A stretch of DNA of 64,000 nt, taken from the NCBI GenBank assembly GCA_037903475.1, contig JBAJFG010000073.1:1488001-1552000 (forward strand), given 5' to 3'. Source of the stretch: Ancylostoma caninum. Its lineage: Eukaryota > Nematoda > Chromadorea > Rhabditida > Ancylostomatidae. The notes under the pieces were generated by a model. That model saw only the letters and a program-made list of their open reading frames with translations, ran no database searches and was not told the DNA's origin. A program made the position numbers and the translations under genes. Position 1 is the stretch's first letter; every line of letters begins with the position of its first letter. Positions 10,863 through 23,300 of the stretch are shown here, piece by piece.

Positions 10863-13484
10863 TCAGTCACTATGTCATTGCGCTGCGTACCATCCTGATC
10901 ACAAGGTATGGCTGTGAGTCTCGAGTAGCAATCTCTCATTAGAACGAGCCACATGACTATCAGACGATCTCTACCTACATACTACTATTATTATTGTCAC
11001 GGATCGAACATGACGTTTGACACTAAAGGGCGAGAAGTCACGATACCGTAGATCTTTCTAGATTGACGCATCCTCTTCTCGAAATTTCTGATCCAAGCTA
11101 TCATTAAAAGGGTCCGTAGTTCACTCTTCGGACATAGGAACCTAGGTGAATGCACTTCTGAAGCTTCATATGAGGAAAAGTTGTATGTGGAATTTTCCTA
11201 GAATTCTCCGTTCATGTGATGAACAAAAAGAGAAGTCACAACTTTAACTTAAAGTATCTGTACTTTCACTTAGTGAAGATATCAATGTAATGTCGAGATT
11301 TTATATTAAAAATTCTACAAAAAGATTATAAACATCAAATGCCCGTACATATATTCACACTAACCGTTTTGTTTAAAATTTTGAAGTTACACAGAAACAG
11401 AGCTGCGCGACTTGAGAGAATTCTCGGAAGAATTCTCAAAGACACGTGAATTCCAGGTGTAAAAAGGATCCAATGTCTCACGAACAAGGCTAATCAACAA
11501 GTGATGAATGAGATCGGCCGAAAACTGACGTACAACTCCTGATTAGTTCCCAAGGGAAAACAAGTGCAACGTTAAATTTATTCAATGTATTCAAAAACAA
11601 AATGATGTGAACCAGTCGTGGGAAGATGTGGAGCTACCCGATCACACGGGTCCAAGCCCATGCCGCCCACCTGAAAAGTGCAGACTCCTGGGCCGGCGGG
11701 ACACCACGAATGGGCTCACAAGCAATTAACCTCCATAGAGGAACAGTGAAAGTACTTGAAGTGTGAAAGGGTCATGAGGAGTGTTATCCGGTCGCGGATG
11801 CATGACTGAGCTCCTAATCCATAAAAAGGAAGAGCAGAGGTCGATCTAGGTCGTTCCAGGAACTCGAAATGGGATGCGATCCTTAGCTGAAGGGTTAAGG
11901 AAAGCGCCGAGTTAGTGAGTTAATGAGAAAAACCTCGGTGCGAGGGTGGTGTGGAGCACGGACGGATGTTCGGGTCAATTTCCGGCGCATCAGCTGTTCT
12001 CAGTGGACTATGCATGCCAAAGAAGAATCCTGCAAACGTAACCGCATAGAATCGTCTAGAAAAGCAAATGGACCAACATTAAGACCGGGTGATCCGCTGA
12101 AGGAAAGCTTGAGTCGTTCTGAAATAGCACCGATGAAAGATCATAAGTTTCTGCAGAGATCCAGAAGCCGCAAACAATGGTCTAGCTCCTAACATTTACC
12201 CATCTTTGCCCTCTAGATCCATTGGCAACATCGACAAGGAATACCAATGAAGTTCAGAGAAATTTTGATTCGGAAACTATCAATTTCCTGGGTTCCGATT
12301 CATACATGTTTCAATTTTAGAGTATTTTTTAATCAAAGATTTTGCAATAATAAAGTTGGGACAAGCCATATATGTTGTTTTTCCCCTTTCAAATTTTCCA
12401 CATTTCGAGCTTTTCCCAGTCTACGACATTTGAACATTCGGTTCCATGCAGAAGTTCGTCTAAACATGAGTTCTCAGGGATCTTGAAAAATTTTTATTTT
12501 TTAAAAATTTTTCCTAAAACTTCCCGTTCAAAAACATTTTTTACAGCACAAGCTTGTTAATTCCATTCGTTAATCAGTAGTAATATGGCATCTACTGTGG
12601 TATAATGCCAGCGCAGATATAGCTATCACATTTTCCAGAACAATAGAGAAAAGACAAAAAGAAAACATTCAAATAAGAGATTCGCAAGAAAATGTGAGAA
12701 AAATACAAACAGAGTAACATTACGGAAATGAGGGGAGTAGAAAATAATAACACGGCTACTTTTCAAAAGTAGAGAACAAAAGAAAGCCAACAAGGGATTC
12801 GCCAGTGCACCCACTACGGCGTTAATCAATGAAGATCCACAATAGCGGTCACATTTTTACCATATCCACGATTTTGGAGCACAGAATGTTTCGTATATCT
12901 CAGCGCTGGGATGAGCAATCGGAATGTTGGGACTCTATGGGGGGGGGAGGTTGGTATCTTTCCTAATCCCTACCTTGGGCACAAGGTTGCTTTAAAATGA
13001 ATTAGAAAATTGAAACACCAACTCCTCCGGTTCCGGATTCCACATCAAATTTTTATATCCACACACCTGTGGGGGTGGTGACGTGGTGATCTCCGACAAA
13101 TAAGACCTATTAGTTCTGAACATTTTCTCGCAATTTTTTAGGTCTATGGGCACCGCTTCCATTTCCCGAAAAGAAGAAAAACGCGCGCTATATGACTAGT
13201 GAGAGGTAGGATTCTTCAATGATTTACACGAGAAAGCATGAGTCAGTCAAAGCACAAAATATTTGTTGTTTTCCCAGATTATTGAAAATGACGTCGGAAG
13301 TGTTTGCATCCGAGACACATGCCAACGTTTATGAGAGAATCTGGGCATTGGGCCTGACGACGAAACGTAACGAGAAGCTATTACTGGCACAGCGAAAAAG
13401 CGCATGATTTTCACGAGCAGTCAGACAGGGAAACTTCAAGCAACAAAAGTTCAACACTGTTACCCAGGAATTAACGAACCATAA
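10863..13484. other. unassigned stretch
   Basis: Contains a relatively GC-rich, possibly repetitive part at about 11,620-12,190 (an 89-codon plus frame, Arg/Ser-rich, no motif) and a G-run near 12,942. Neither rRNA nor a gene could be supported. Confidence 0.3.
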
Positions 13485-13837
13485 TTAGGCGGGAACTGGT
13501 CCCCGGGGAGTGGTTGCCTGTTTTGAACGCTATTTGCCGGTTCCTTGCGAATGTGGTACAGTGGGGCAATAAATATTTCTTTGTGAATGTTGTATTTCGT
13601 TCCATCCTATGATGACAACGCGTAAAGAGATGCATAAAGGAGTAAAGAGATACATAAAGAGGTAAAGAGATATTTTTATGATTTATTTCCATGGTTCAAA
13701 GCCGAAATTAATTTTTCAACACTATTTTAGTGAATTTTGAGTGCGCGGGTGCCCATTCTCGGAGAAAATTCTGTTTTTCTCCCAGATTATACCCCTTCCC
13801 ATCTGCTACCGGCGCTGGGGACCAGTTCTCGCTCTAA
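13485..13837. mobile_element. MITE with GAACTGGTCCCC ends
   Basis: The left end TTAGGCGGGAACTGGTCCCC is mirrored at the right by GGGGACCAGTTCTCGCTCTAA, giving about 20-bp inverted repeats around 353 bp with no coding content. A short run of repeated gtaaagagat phrases lies inside (about 13,620-13,675). The flanks give no certain duplication. The superfamily is unassigned. Confidence 0.65.
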
Positions 13838-16321
13838 AAAGCATTCAGGAGTCTAATAACTGATGAAAACTTCGATAGAAGAATGTAGGGAACAATTTCC
13901 TCCAAAAGATAAGGTCTTGGAAAAACCGCTAGTTCCTTATTTGCTTTGAACGACCATGTTATTGGACACATGGCAACGCTCACTATAGGATTTAATGAGA
14001 CGGAAAAAAAGAAAGGTATGCAAAAGAGGAGGAAAAAAGTTCTCCTCATCGGAACCTCCCCCCTCCCCGTCATCGGAAAACTTACAAGTTCATAATGGCA
14101 AATTATAGGTTTAATTAATCACATAAATAGTAGGTTGAGGAGAACGTAATGGATGAAGTGGCATTCAAGTCGGATTTTTATCTCTAACTTTTGAGAGGGT
14201 TTTTCTCAGTGAATTAGGTATACATCTTTGAACTCTGTAACATTACTACAACGCATGGGTAGAACGTTGTCTCTCTCCTCTCAGAATGGCGCAAGCTGTG
14301 GATGGTCATACAAGGAGACTCCCGCTCGAAAATGGCCGAGATCAACGGGCTCTTCTTCGTCCAAGAAGAAACAGGAGGGATGAGATAGTGATCAGAGAGT
14401 GACAAGTCAAGAGAATAAAAATAATAGGTTCCCAGAGTGGAGGAAAGTCCCGCTAGTTTGGGACAGGAAAAACGTAGGAAAATTGGCATGTAAAAAAGTG
14501 GCGTGGAGCAGGGTTTTTCGTTGTTGTCATTTTTCTCCAATGGTTCCCCTCAGTTTTCAGACCTGGCCAACCCATATGGTAGCCGTGTCTGTTTTACCTT
14601 GTGGGAGCTACTCGAATCACAGCAACAACTTCACGTTGTGACATGAGAGCGTCCTAGGCGTGGCTCCTCATGAAGGCCCATATTGATTTTTTCATATTGA
14701 TTTGAAGTAAGTGGAGCAGTCGCGTACTGTGAAATATTTAGCCACTCCCTCCTTTATTGCACTGCTGCTGTCGCTGACCCCAGTGCTTGCCAAGGCTTTG
14801 CAGAGCAGCTCACAATAGAGGTTGGGGCAAAAGCACCCTTCCACAAATGGAGGCGCAACTGCAGCAACAAGCGCTTCCTGGTCCTTCAGTAGCCACAGGG
14901 TAATACTTTGGGGAACCTCCTACTACGTCAACTGGCAATGCCTGTTCGAATCATCAGCAATAAGGAACATCCACTACTTCATCCTCAACCCAATACTTCG
15001 CACAGGTTAAAGCCAACCTGAGTGGAACTAGGCGAATTTCACCAAACAGCCTGTTCAAGAAAAATTTCTGTAATTCTTCGCTCTTCGCATTCTCTCCCAT
15101 TTTCCTTCAACCATAGTTCATTAAAATTCTTGTCTAACCTACTGAGGAAAGTTCAAGCAAAATAGATAATAATATACATTCCCTCCTTTCATCTCTTCAG
15201 TTTTTGCTCTCCTTGTTTTTATTAACTTTTAGCTGGCTAGGACCCTTAACCATTCAAGAGCTGTAATTGCCCAGCCTGGAACACTTTGAATTCCTAGCAG
15301 TTTCCTGAGTTGTTTCTTCGTCTCCGTGGATAATGGCTATTCACGTCATTGCCCAATTACTTGAGTTAAACCACCACATCACATGCTGCGGTTCGTTCCT
15401 TCGGCTTGCATTTAGCAATGCAAACAGATCAAGGAATTTGCCAACGGACAGAAGATTAGGTATTTTCAGGGTAGGGTAGGTTTATTGTGGGAAATAGACA
15501 CAGGAGAATTTTTCTAGTAGTCCTTCTTCACGCCGAGAAATCCACATGCTCTTCATCGAAAATTGTTGAAACTATTTCCCATCGTTGAAACTATTTTACA
15601 ACATAGTGTTGTGTTAGCAATTTCCCTCTTTTCACTCCGAAAATGCCCGAAATACCCATCCTAGCTTTATCCCGAAAAATGCGGAAAACTGTAACAAGCG
15701 ACTTAGTGGAAGATCCAGCCGAGCGCTGAACCTTGGGGTCGGCATCGTCTGGGAGAGGACGTTTCTTTAGAAACAAGCGAGCTAGAAGTTAGAAAGAAAC
15801 TTTGTTTACCTATACTGTTTGTTTATATGTACTTATTACTACATTTTCAGCAATGTCAGCTGACCTTCCAAAAGCACAAGATTCCTATTGCTAAGGTGTC
15901 GAGAAAATCGCATATACTGCGACATGTTTTCTGAAAAACACGTTGACAGGATCCCTAGCGACATCTGACAGCTGAATTTCATCAGTCAGCACGGAATGAA
16001 TTAGTAATCAAGCCCAGGACTTGACTCTGGGTACATTTTCATTTTTGTCTCATGAACTAAAACAGTAATTAAAGAGTTGTACAACTTCAAAACTGATGAC
16101 CACTAGGAAATTTCTGGAACACGAGGGAGCACAATGAAGAATTGAAGGTTTAAGGGGGACAAAAGTGGGGTTCGGCGACGTTTCATGCAATAAACATAAT
16201 TCTGATGTCCACACATGGATGGTCCCGTGCTCTCATCGCAATACGAAGTGCTATCGTTTCAGATTTTTTACAGCCACCGAGAGCTGTTTCACCATTAGCG
16301 GGTAAGCACATGGGTGCCCGT
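13838..16321. other. unassigned stretch
   Basis: No gene is firmly supported. The segment 15,480-15,960 holds several overlapping open frames with plausible splice sites and an AATAAA on the minus strand near 15,478, but three frames look equally coding. Confidence 0.25.
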
Positions 16322-16480
16322 TTAGGTAGGCCCCGGTGTAGAGAATTTTTTGAGGAGGGGTTTATCAGCTTCGACTTTGACGAGTCCATCCTGATGTTCC
16401 TTGATATGAATACACAAGGGTCTTCCCGTCTCGACAACGTATCCCCCCCCCCCTCCGCTCCTCCCACACATTATTCGTAG
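16322..16480 (-). pseudogene. Penelope-like GIY-YIG fragment
   Basis: The minus strand reads YVVETGRPLCIHIKEH, matching the YIGEKGRPLSVKIKEH of the copy at 56.8 kb and the usual YVGETGRPL of Penelope-like endonuclease domains, with Gly of YIG changed to Val. Upstream sequence is replaced by a poly-C/G tract (a run of C at about 16,443 on the plus strand), and downstream reading is broken. No reverse transcriptase part is present. Confidence 0.6.
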
Positions 16481-17890
16481 ATGATAGGATGGTTCACATG
16501 TGAAACACGGATGAGGGGATACGAGATTTTCCACTATTCGAATGACGGATTGCCCAAAAATGACCGGATAACGGATATTGGCTCCATCTGGTTCATCATC
16601 AAGATTCGCCATTATGAGAGCGAAGCTGAGAATGGTGCCTTTACATTGAAATAATAGCGAACGAGCAAACCGAGAGTCTGCTACATTTCAGCAACTGCTT
16701 TGACTGCTGGAAAAAAACATGATGTATCGCCTGAAACGATTCTTACGGAAGGGTCCCTAATGCCACACCTAACTATTATACAAGTCGGATTACCTCAAAC
16801 ACATAGTCAAACAGCCGGAAACTCCGCAGCAGAATAGAACCGCCTTGGGCAAATAGCAGCAAGAAGAGAAATGTGGAGAAATAGAAAGGGCCCTCTTAGG
16901 GTAGAAACATGAGGAAACTGATGTATCAATTTAGGAAAATTGCGTTCTTGATGTTGGAATTCCGATGCTTTGTCAGGTAATTGTTGTTTGTCAAAGGATT
17001 CAATAGGTAATTAGCTAGTATTACACATAAACATAGGTTGTTCTATATAATTGGAGTTTTGGCTTTCACTACTGGCCTACTTCTCTGAAAAATGCGACTA
17101 CAACATTTGCTCCGCACACGCACACTTAGGGGTTTCCCATCCACGTAATTGTACGGGCCATTTTACCCTTTGAAGGCTGACATTTTAAACACATTAAAAC
17201 AAAGTCACCCCTAGTTTTTAGGCTTTTTAGGGTGATAGACGTGTTTACGAACTAAAAGCTGATAACTGTCATGAAATCTCAAGACTAATAGCAGTAGCGG
17301 GGTTGTGTAGAAAAAAAAAACAACCTATTTGAAAATGCGTCTGGCAAACTTCGAATATTATCAGAATAAATCACTTCTCAGGGAAAGAAAGCGCTGCAGC
17401 CCTGCCACTGCAGCTGCTGTACTGCACCCGATAAGCAACTCCTTCAGAGTTGTAGCCTCGCTGGAAATGGAAATGTATCGCCTAGACGTCCTTGATGTGA
17501 GATATGAGAAAATCGTTTGCGCTTTTCCCACGCGTACAATGTCAGCTATACAGCTGCTCAGAACGTTTGCTTAGTTTAACAGGAGTTGCTTCCAAATAAT
17601 TGTTTTTATGGAGCAAAAACCACATCGAAGTGACTAACTGCTCAATCAGTGAAAAATGTTCGCAATGCAGCTGGGATGTAGGGGCTGCTTTTAGAATGTT
17701 CAGTCCCGCTGTCAATAAAATTATTAATGTTATGAAAAGATTTATTAGGAAAAATACTGCAAGAACTCATGAGGGAGTGTCGCCTATTTGCCGTATGGGT
17801 TCCTTCACCATATATGGGTAAATAGGTTTAAGAAATAGGTCTTTCCGGGGACACGTCAGTATGGCGAGGTCTATGTAATCTATTATATGT
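16481..17890. other. unassigned stretch
   Basis: No supported gene. Two plus-strand frames of 70-80 codons (17,329-17,574 and 17,600-17,821) lack motifs. Confidence 0.25.
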
Positions 17891-17902
17891 GGGCTGGGAG
17901 AT

Positions 17903-17927
17903 GGGGGGGGGGGGGAAGGGGGGGGGG
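17903..17927. repeat. G-tract
   Basis: Two runs of G, 13 and 10 long, separated by AA, in an otherwise GC-rich patch. It could form a G-quadruplex on the plus strand. Similar homopolymers sit inside the hAT-type MITEs, so it may mark another element end, but no inverted repeat was found. Confidence 0.7.
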
Positions 17928-17940
17928 TAGGCGGTCGTAT

Positions 17941-18710
17941 GGCGCGATTCTTCGGATGGCACTATAGCTAGACGAGATCTGAGCGCGCTTCTACCACCCG
18001 GCATACGGCCCCGCTTCGCGGTTGCCTGGATCTGCCTCACAGAGCGACTCGTCCATCCAGCCATCATGAGACCGTGGAGAAGGACGTTGAACTAGCGCTA
18101 CTAGTGGTTTTTAGGGTAAACGGATGTACGAAAGAAAGTTTCGAACATAAAGCTTATCCGAATACCCAATTGAATGTACTATAGAACAAAGAAATTTCTA
18201 CGGAAGCCCGATGAATACTCTGTTAGGATAAGAAGTTTTCTAAAACATCCGAACAAATACTTCTTACAAAGATCTATCAAACTGCTGAATGATCGAATTA
18301 CCCAAACTTCTGGCTTTCTGAAGTTCTTGAGCATTTCGGGGGTGCTAGGAATGACTGCTATTGAAGTTGAATACCTGACGTCAAGTTGTTTCATGTAGAG
18401 TTAGTTTTGTCAGAACCCTATCAATTCTATATAAAAGGAGGGAAGCCTAATTTCAGGGGTCTGTTACGTACAAGTATACTGTATGTGCGCTTTCTTCCAC
18501 GATAGGATAATGGCGGAAAAGTGGACGAGTTTTTCCATCAGGCAGATCCAGGCAAACCACGACGCATGACCGTAATCGAGTGGAAGTAGTGCGCCCCAAG
18601 ACTCAGCCTGTCTAAAGTACCACCCGAAGAATTGCACCATACGACCTACACCCGAAACACAAGAGTTCTTTGGTAAGAGCTTAGGCAGAAAAGAAGCGCA
18701 CATTTTCGAA
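17941..18710. other. unassigned stretch
   Basis: The 18,174-18,398 segment is open on both strands without splice or domain support. Nothing else was found. Confidence 0.25.
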
Positions 18711-18714
18711 TTAA

Positions 18715-19132
18715 AGGCAGCACTCACGGAAATTTTCACGTGTGAAATGAATTGCTTACCATGTAGCCGGCCGCTGGATAATCGCAACAGTAAGTTGAAC
18801 ACCTTGAATGGACCTGCGAAGATACAGCCGTGGACACATCTGCCGCTTTGGACATAAGGGTTCCGTCGCGCCAACTTACGCCGTTGACAGGGTGTGCACA
18901 TGTGGTCCAGGGGAGGCTTGTTCATGAAATTCGTACCATTTGCAGGGCTCCGTGGCGGGACCCATCATGGAACACTCGTCCCCGCGCTGTGCACGCACAT
19001 GAGATAACGCCATCATTTTCTGTGTTTTTCGTGTGTTTCACGCTACTTCATCGTTGTCAATAAGTTCATCTTCCTTAAAAACCCCGATATACCGCGAAAT
19101 CTTCAACCCAAAAATTTCCGTCAGTGCTGCCT
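18715..19132. mobile_element. TTAA-flanked MITE, copy A
   Basis: A 418-bp element with inverted ends AGGCAGCACTCACGGAAATT and its mirror, flanked by TTAA at 18711-18714 and 19133-19136. Copy B at 19,377-19,797 is about 90% similar over its whole length, in the same orientation. Open frames over it (for example the 153-codon minus frame from 18,464) are chance readings of MITE DNA. A TTAA duplication suggests piggyBac-type transposase in trans. Confidence 0.85.
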
Positions 19133-19376
19133 TTAAGGTCTCGATTTTGGCGCAAGCAAATCCTTGGACCACCACTATGGATCCATACCGCAAATAATGA
19201 AAATTTAATCCGTAAGGAAGCCGTCTTATAGGTGAGACGAAAAGTTTGCACAAAGTGAAAATAATCCTGTAGAATTACCATACATTTATAAAGTCAGTCA
19301 GCCAGTACGTGAGCTTGAAAAACGACGCATGAAATGACGCTTCGCAAGGAAGTCAGACTGTGACATGCAGGTTTAA

Positions 19377-19797
19377 AGGCAGCACTCACGGAAATTTTCA
19401 CTTCTGAAATGAATCGCTTACCATGTAGCCTGCTGCCGGACAATCGCAACAGTAAGTCGAACACCTTGAATAGCCGTCTACCTGCGAAGATACAGCCGTG
19501 GACACATCAGCCGCTCTGGACATTAGGGTTCCGTCGCGCCAACAAACGCCGTTGACAGGGTGTGCGCATGTGGTTCAGCGGGGCGTGTTTATGAAATTCG
19601 TACCATTTGCAGGGTTCCGTGGCGGGACCCATCACGGAACACTCGTCCGCGCTGTGGACACACATGAAATAGCGCCATCATTTCCTGTGTTTTTCGCGTG
19701 TTTCACGCTACTTCATCGTTGCCAATGACTTCATCCCCTCTAAAAACCCCGATATACCGCGAAATCTTCAACCCAAAGATTTCCGTGAGTGCTGCCT
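19377..19797. mobile_element. TTAA-flanked MITE, copy B
   Basis: A 421-bp sister of copy A, with ends AGGCAGCACTCACGG and CCGTGAGTGCTGCCT, flanked by TTAA at 19373-19376 and 19798-19801. It lies 244 bp from copy A in direct orientation. It carries a few-base insertion (tagccgtc) relative to A and scattered substitutions. Confidence 0.85.
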
Positions 19798-19801
19798 TTA
19801 A

Positions 19802-20931
19802 AAGCGTGACTGCCTTAATCCAGACCCGATACTGGCTTCTCTGTGAGAGTTCGGAAGAAGCGAACAGCTGGCTTCGCTTTGACGCACAGGGTCTAACGCA
19901 TGCTGTAGTCCTACAACGTGTCGGAAAACATAAGTGGCAATTTCATGAATGGAAACAGGCCCTCAATCCTCAATCAATTCTTATCCCTTAGAAAGTAAGA
20001 ATAGAACAAAGCGAACAGTTATTACATAAAGGACTTTATTTATATTTATTTGGTACGAATATTTAGTGCACACCTCCACAATATTACTAGTTTTCACTGG
20101 CTTTGTAGTTTTTTTCTCATGATAGGCAAGATATCAGCACAGGATCTCTCCGATCAAGAGTAATGCATTAGCAGCATCAGGGTTCTTTACCAGAACAAAA
20201 AGCAAAAAGTTAAAAATCACTACTCATTATTGCCTTTGAAAAACCGTAGAGAAGTTTATGGCACAGGAGCGAGAGAAATCTCCACCGAATGAAAAGTCAA
20301 ACGAAGAGCGACTCAATTCCATAGAGAAGCTATATATTATAGCGTCCAGAGTTCAATGCTTCCACCTGCATCACCAGGGAGTCAAAAAATGACTCGAGAG
20401 CATCCATAACGGAGAAGTCGAGTTTTTGAAGCTGGAAGCAAAGAGCGACCACTCAAGCAAGAGGCCCTCCCAGCTTTTTTTTCTCGACATTTCCAAATAA
20501 TTGCAGTAATCTTCGTCCTATGATTTCTCATGTGCATTTGAAGGAACAGAAGCAAAAACAATTCAGAAGCTTGTGTTAGCATCGAAAAGAGAGATTGACT
20601 TTCCAAGATGACAAAACTGATACGTTTTTCTGTTACAATCAACACAATTAATCCCGAAATTGTCGAATTCTACTTATTGGATGAGCGAGTTCCTTCCATT
20701 GCATATTACTGAGGCTTTCTCTGTCGTAAAAGCGGAATCGCCATTCTCAATACCCCAGACCTTCATAAAAATTGAATCTTTTGGCTCTCCTGATCACACT
20801 GTGTCATTCCTTGTAACGGGATTCATTCTCGAGCTGAATATCGTGACACCGGATATCGTGCTATTTGCAGTAAATCAAAAATTTAGTTAAGAGGAAGCAG
20901 ACGAAGAAAGAAGGAGGATGCACCATGATCA
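19802..20931. other. unassigned stretch
   Basis: A 76-codon plus frame at 20,660-20,890 lies just before the small ORF at 20,932, but I could not link the two by splicing. Nothing else is supported. Confidence 0.25.
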
Positions 20932-21078
20932 ATGGGAACCTCCAAGCAGTTGTCGAGCTTGGATAACTATTTATCCATGAAAATGGATTTGGCAGCAATC
21001 TGGAAAGAGTTCATTTGCACGTACCCGGAACCACGCAACGGGGAAACACTCGTCACTGGAGTTACATGCTGCAGCTGA
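20932..21078 (+). CDS. candidate small ORF or terminal exon
   Basis: ATG-initiated frame of 48 codons (MGTSKQLSSLDNY...TGVTCCS) stopping at TGA, followed about 60 nt later by two overlapping AATAAA signals. Codon use is protein-like. There is no domain, signal peptide or membrane segment. An in-frame stop lies upstream of the ATG, so either this is the true start or an acceptor lies close by. Confidence 0.27.
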   Translation: MGTSKQLSSLDNYLSMKMDLAAIWKEFICTYPEPRNGETLVTGVTCCS

Positions 21079-21436
21079 TGATAGAAGAAACACTGCGGAA
21101 ATGTTCGTTTCGTTTAGAGAAACGATTGAATTGAAAATAAAATAAACATAGATGAAATTAAAAAAACATGGTTTGGGGACTTAACATGTCCCATTGATCT
21201 TCGCATCATAATGAGTACGGATGATCGCTTCAGGATAACTTTCTGGGAGTAAGAGGAAGTCCGAGAGCAACGGATAATACATCTTATTCATGGAAAACCG
21301 ATGAAAGGAGTGAATGAACCTGAATATGATCGCAAGGAACCGAGAACTATTAGCTGTTATCAATCACAAGTCCACCTTTGAAAGTATAAGAAACCCGTGG
21401 ACAAAACATTCCAAAGGTGATATGAGTACATGAGCC

Positions 21437-21706
21437 GTGAAAGCAATGGTAATGACCCATGTAAACAAGAGGAGAGAACGTCAGGAAGAGAAAAATTATG
21501 ATGTCTTAGAAAAATATTGTGAGGAAGTTCACATTGTGTTTGATGCCATTCCAGCAGCTGTCCTGACAGAAGGAAGAAGGACACCTGTCACGAAGAACGA
21601 ACCATATCCCAAGGCGCGACTAATTTCTCAGGGAAAAGTAGAGGTGGTAATGAATACGTACGAATGGAATGGAGGGAGAATCACACCGGAAAATAGTATA
21701 AGGTAA
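21437..21706 (+). CDS. open frame of unknown status
   Basis: A plus frame of 89 codons with hydrophilic, protein-like composition (RRERQEEKNYDVLEKY, later NTYEWNGG). The stop overlaps an AATAAA. A minus frame covers part of the same DNA. No homology is recognised. It may be an exon or chance. Confidence 0.22.
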   Translation: MKAMVMTHVNKRRERQEEKNYDVLEKYCEEVHIVFDAIPAAVLTEGRRTPVTKNEPYPKARLISQGKVEVVMNTYEWNGGRITPENSIR

Positions 21707-22599
21707 ATAAACAGTGGATTCCATGGCTTAGGAGAAGTATCAAACGCATGTTTCAGAAATTGGGTCTACGCGATCCAGCTTTCTTTTAAACTTTTGCACC
21801 TCTGTTTTTTCTCCTTGGTTGAGGATGTCATAATGGCGAGATAATTTTTTGAAGCTCAAGTTCGGTAATCGTGAGGCGTAAAGGTGATATTCTTCACATA
21901 TCTTGAGCTCCGCCACCTGAAGGCTGATAAAAATACTTAAGTAGATGGATGACGTTCGGTGACTAGACAGCTATATCCTACATCTTCATGGGGAAAAGAA
22001 GATGAAAGCTTGATCAAACTCAAAATCCAAGAGTGTATGACCATGGAGAACGATGAGAAGGACACAGATGTCAGATATTCTAAGATTATTGCACACTTTT
22101 CACACATGTTGGATCTTTAGAAGGCTCTTATACAGTACCGCTCTCTCCTTTTCTCAAAAAAGACGCGTAGGATGGGTTATTGTGCTGTGAAGCGGCACTC
22201 GTCAGTAAGTTCCTTGGAAGTAGAGCAGTTCTAGATTTCTTCAAAAAGGTTCATTGTGCATGCCTTGGCGAATCTGAGCAAACAACATGACAAAATAATG
22301 TTTTTATTAGCAAGCCTTTTGCAGAGAGGGCTAAGAGTGCTCTTGCAGCAAATGCCACTGGAAACCTTTAGAACTGAGTCGATAATTTGTAGTAACCTTT
22401 TTCACCAGTTCCAAAATTAACCCGACGCTGAAAAATTTTTAAAATATTCAGACCGCCTCAATACGATAGACCTGCTCCAGAAAAAATCAAGTATCTTCTC
22501 TTTTGAGAAAACTTCGAATAAGCGACTCTCGCGACGGATTAATACTTCGCGCTCTTCATTTTTCTACAAAAACCAGGAGCAGCATTGCACTAACCATTT
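21707..22599. other. unassigned stretch
   Basis: No gene supported. A GTAAGT at about 22,206 follows a short open segment but the downstream acceptor is weak. Confidence 0.25.
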
Positions 22600-23300
22600 T
22601 GAAATTTATGTCAAGAAAAACTGAAGATCACGACCGTGCTTCAGAGATCACACTGCTGAGAGTGGAACGATAATTCAGATAACTGGATAAGGCAAACACA
22701 GCACAACCTGGCAAGCCACATCCCCAAGAAATGGAAGGCAGACATTGCTGCAAGAGGAAGAACTGCTGCATTCCGTCCGCTAAGAGCAGCAAGCCCCGTG
22801 TTTCGGCTGCGTTTTTTGCCTTGAACTGTGGTGCAGTTGAATCTGTATTCTGCCTGCTCCTTGCCACGTGGCGACACTTCCCCTGGGAGGTGTATATAAG
22901 CCGCTGGTTGAGCAACAAAGTTTAGTCGTGTCTCTGCTCCGGCGGAGACAAGGGGAGCCCAGCGAGACTCGTCAGGCTAGCTGAGGCCCGGGTAAAACTG
23001 TGACCCAGCGCAATAATTATTATTTTTGGATGAGCTTGGGTAAGCATCCACTTACCCAAGTCTGCAGTGCGAACACAGCCCAGATTGAGCTACGATCCTA
23101 GGTTTGAGACATGCAAACCAGTTCATCGCGCCGAAACACAGCCTTCTAGGGGCGAACGCAGCTCGTGGGGCGACAAAATAATCTTTGCGGTGTAACCGCT
23201 GTTGAGACGTGTTCGGCCTGCGTTGGCCGTTCGCTCTGAGAAGGAATGAGATTCACAAAGTATAATAATAAAATCTATGATTTCCCATCATTCTCTTTGA
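22600..23300 (+). mobile_element. possible solo LTR (boundaries uncertain)
   Basis: The segment has the layout of a retroelement LTR. A GC-richer upstream region leads to a TATA box (TATATAA, 22,893). A GC-rich leader follows with a small hairpin (ctccggcggag) and a second hairpin cttgggtaag/cttacccaag at 23,035-23,060. A poly(A) signal AATAAA sits at 23,267. No gag-pol is adjacent, so it would be a solo LTR. I could not fix TG...CA ends or a target duplication. It could also be an ordinary promoter. Confidence 0.35.

Noticed and set aside
11620..11800. Possible 28S rRNA fragment (ggaacagtgaaagtacttgaag)
   Set aside because: Only a short phrase recalls rRNA; the neighbouring conserved rRNA blocks are not found.
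15480..15960. Possible minus-strand gene end with AATAAA near 15,478
   Set aside because: Three overlapping frames gave equally plausible exons with acceptable splice sites, so no model is better than chance.
18464..18925. 153-codon open frame on the minus strand
   Set aside because: Half of it is the TTAA-flanked MITE copy A; no splice sites, domain or codon sense supports a protein.
23035..23060. Possible spliced leader (SL1) gene because of ttacccaag
   Set aside because: The rest of the leader, the GT donor and a downstream Sm site are absent; the word is one arm of a local hairpin.
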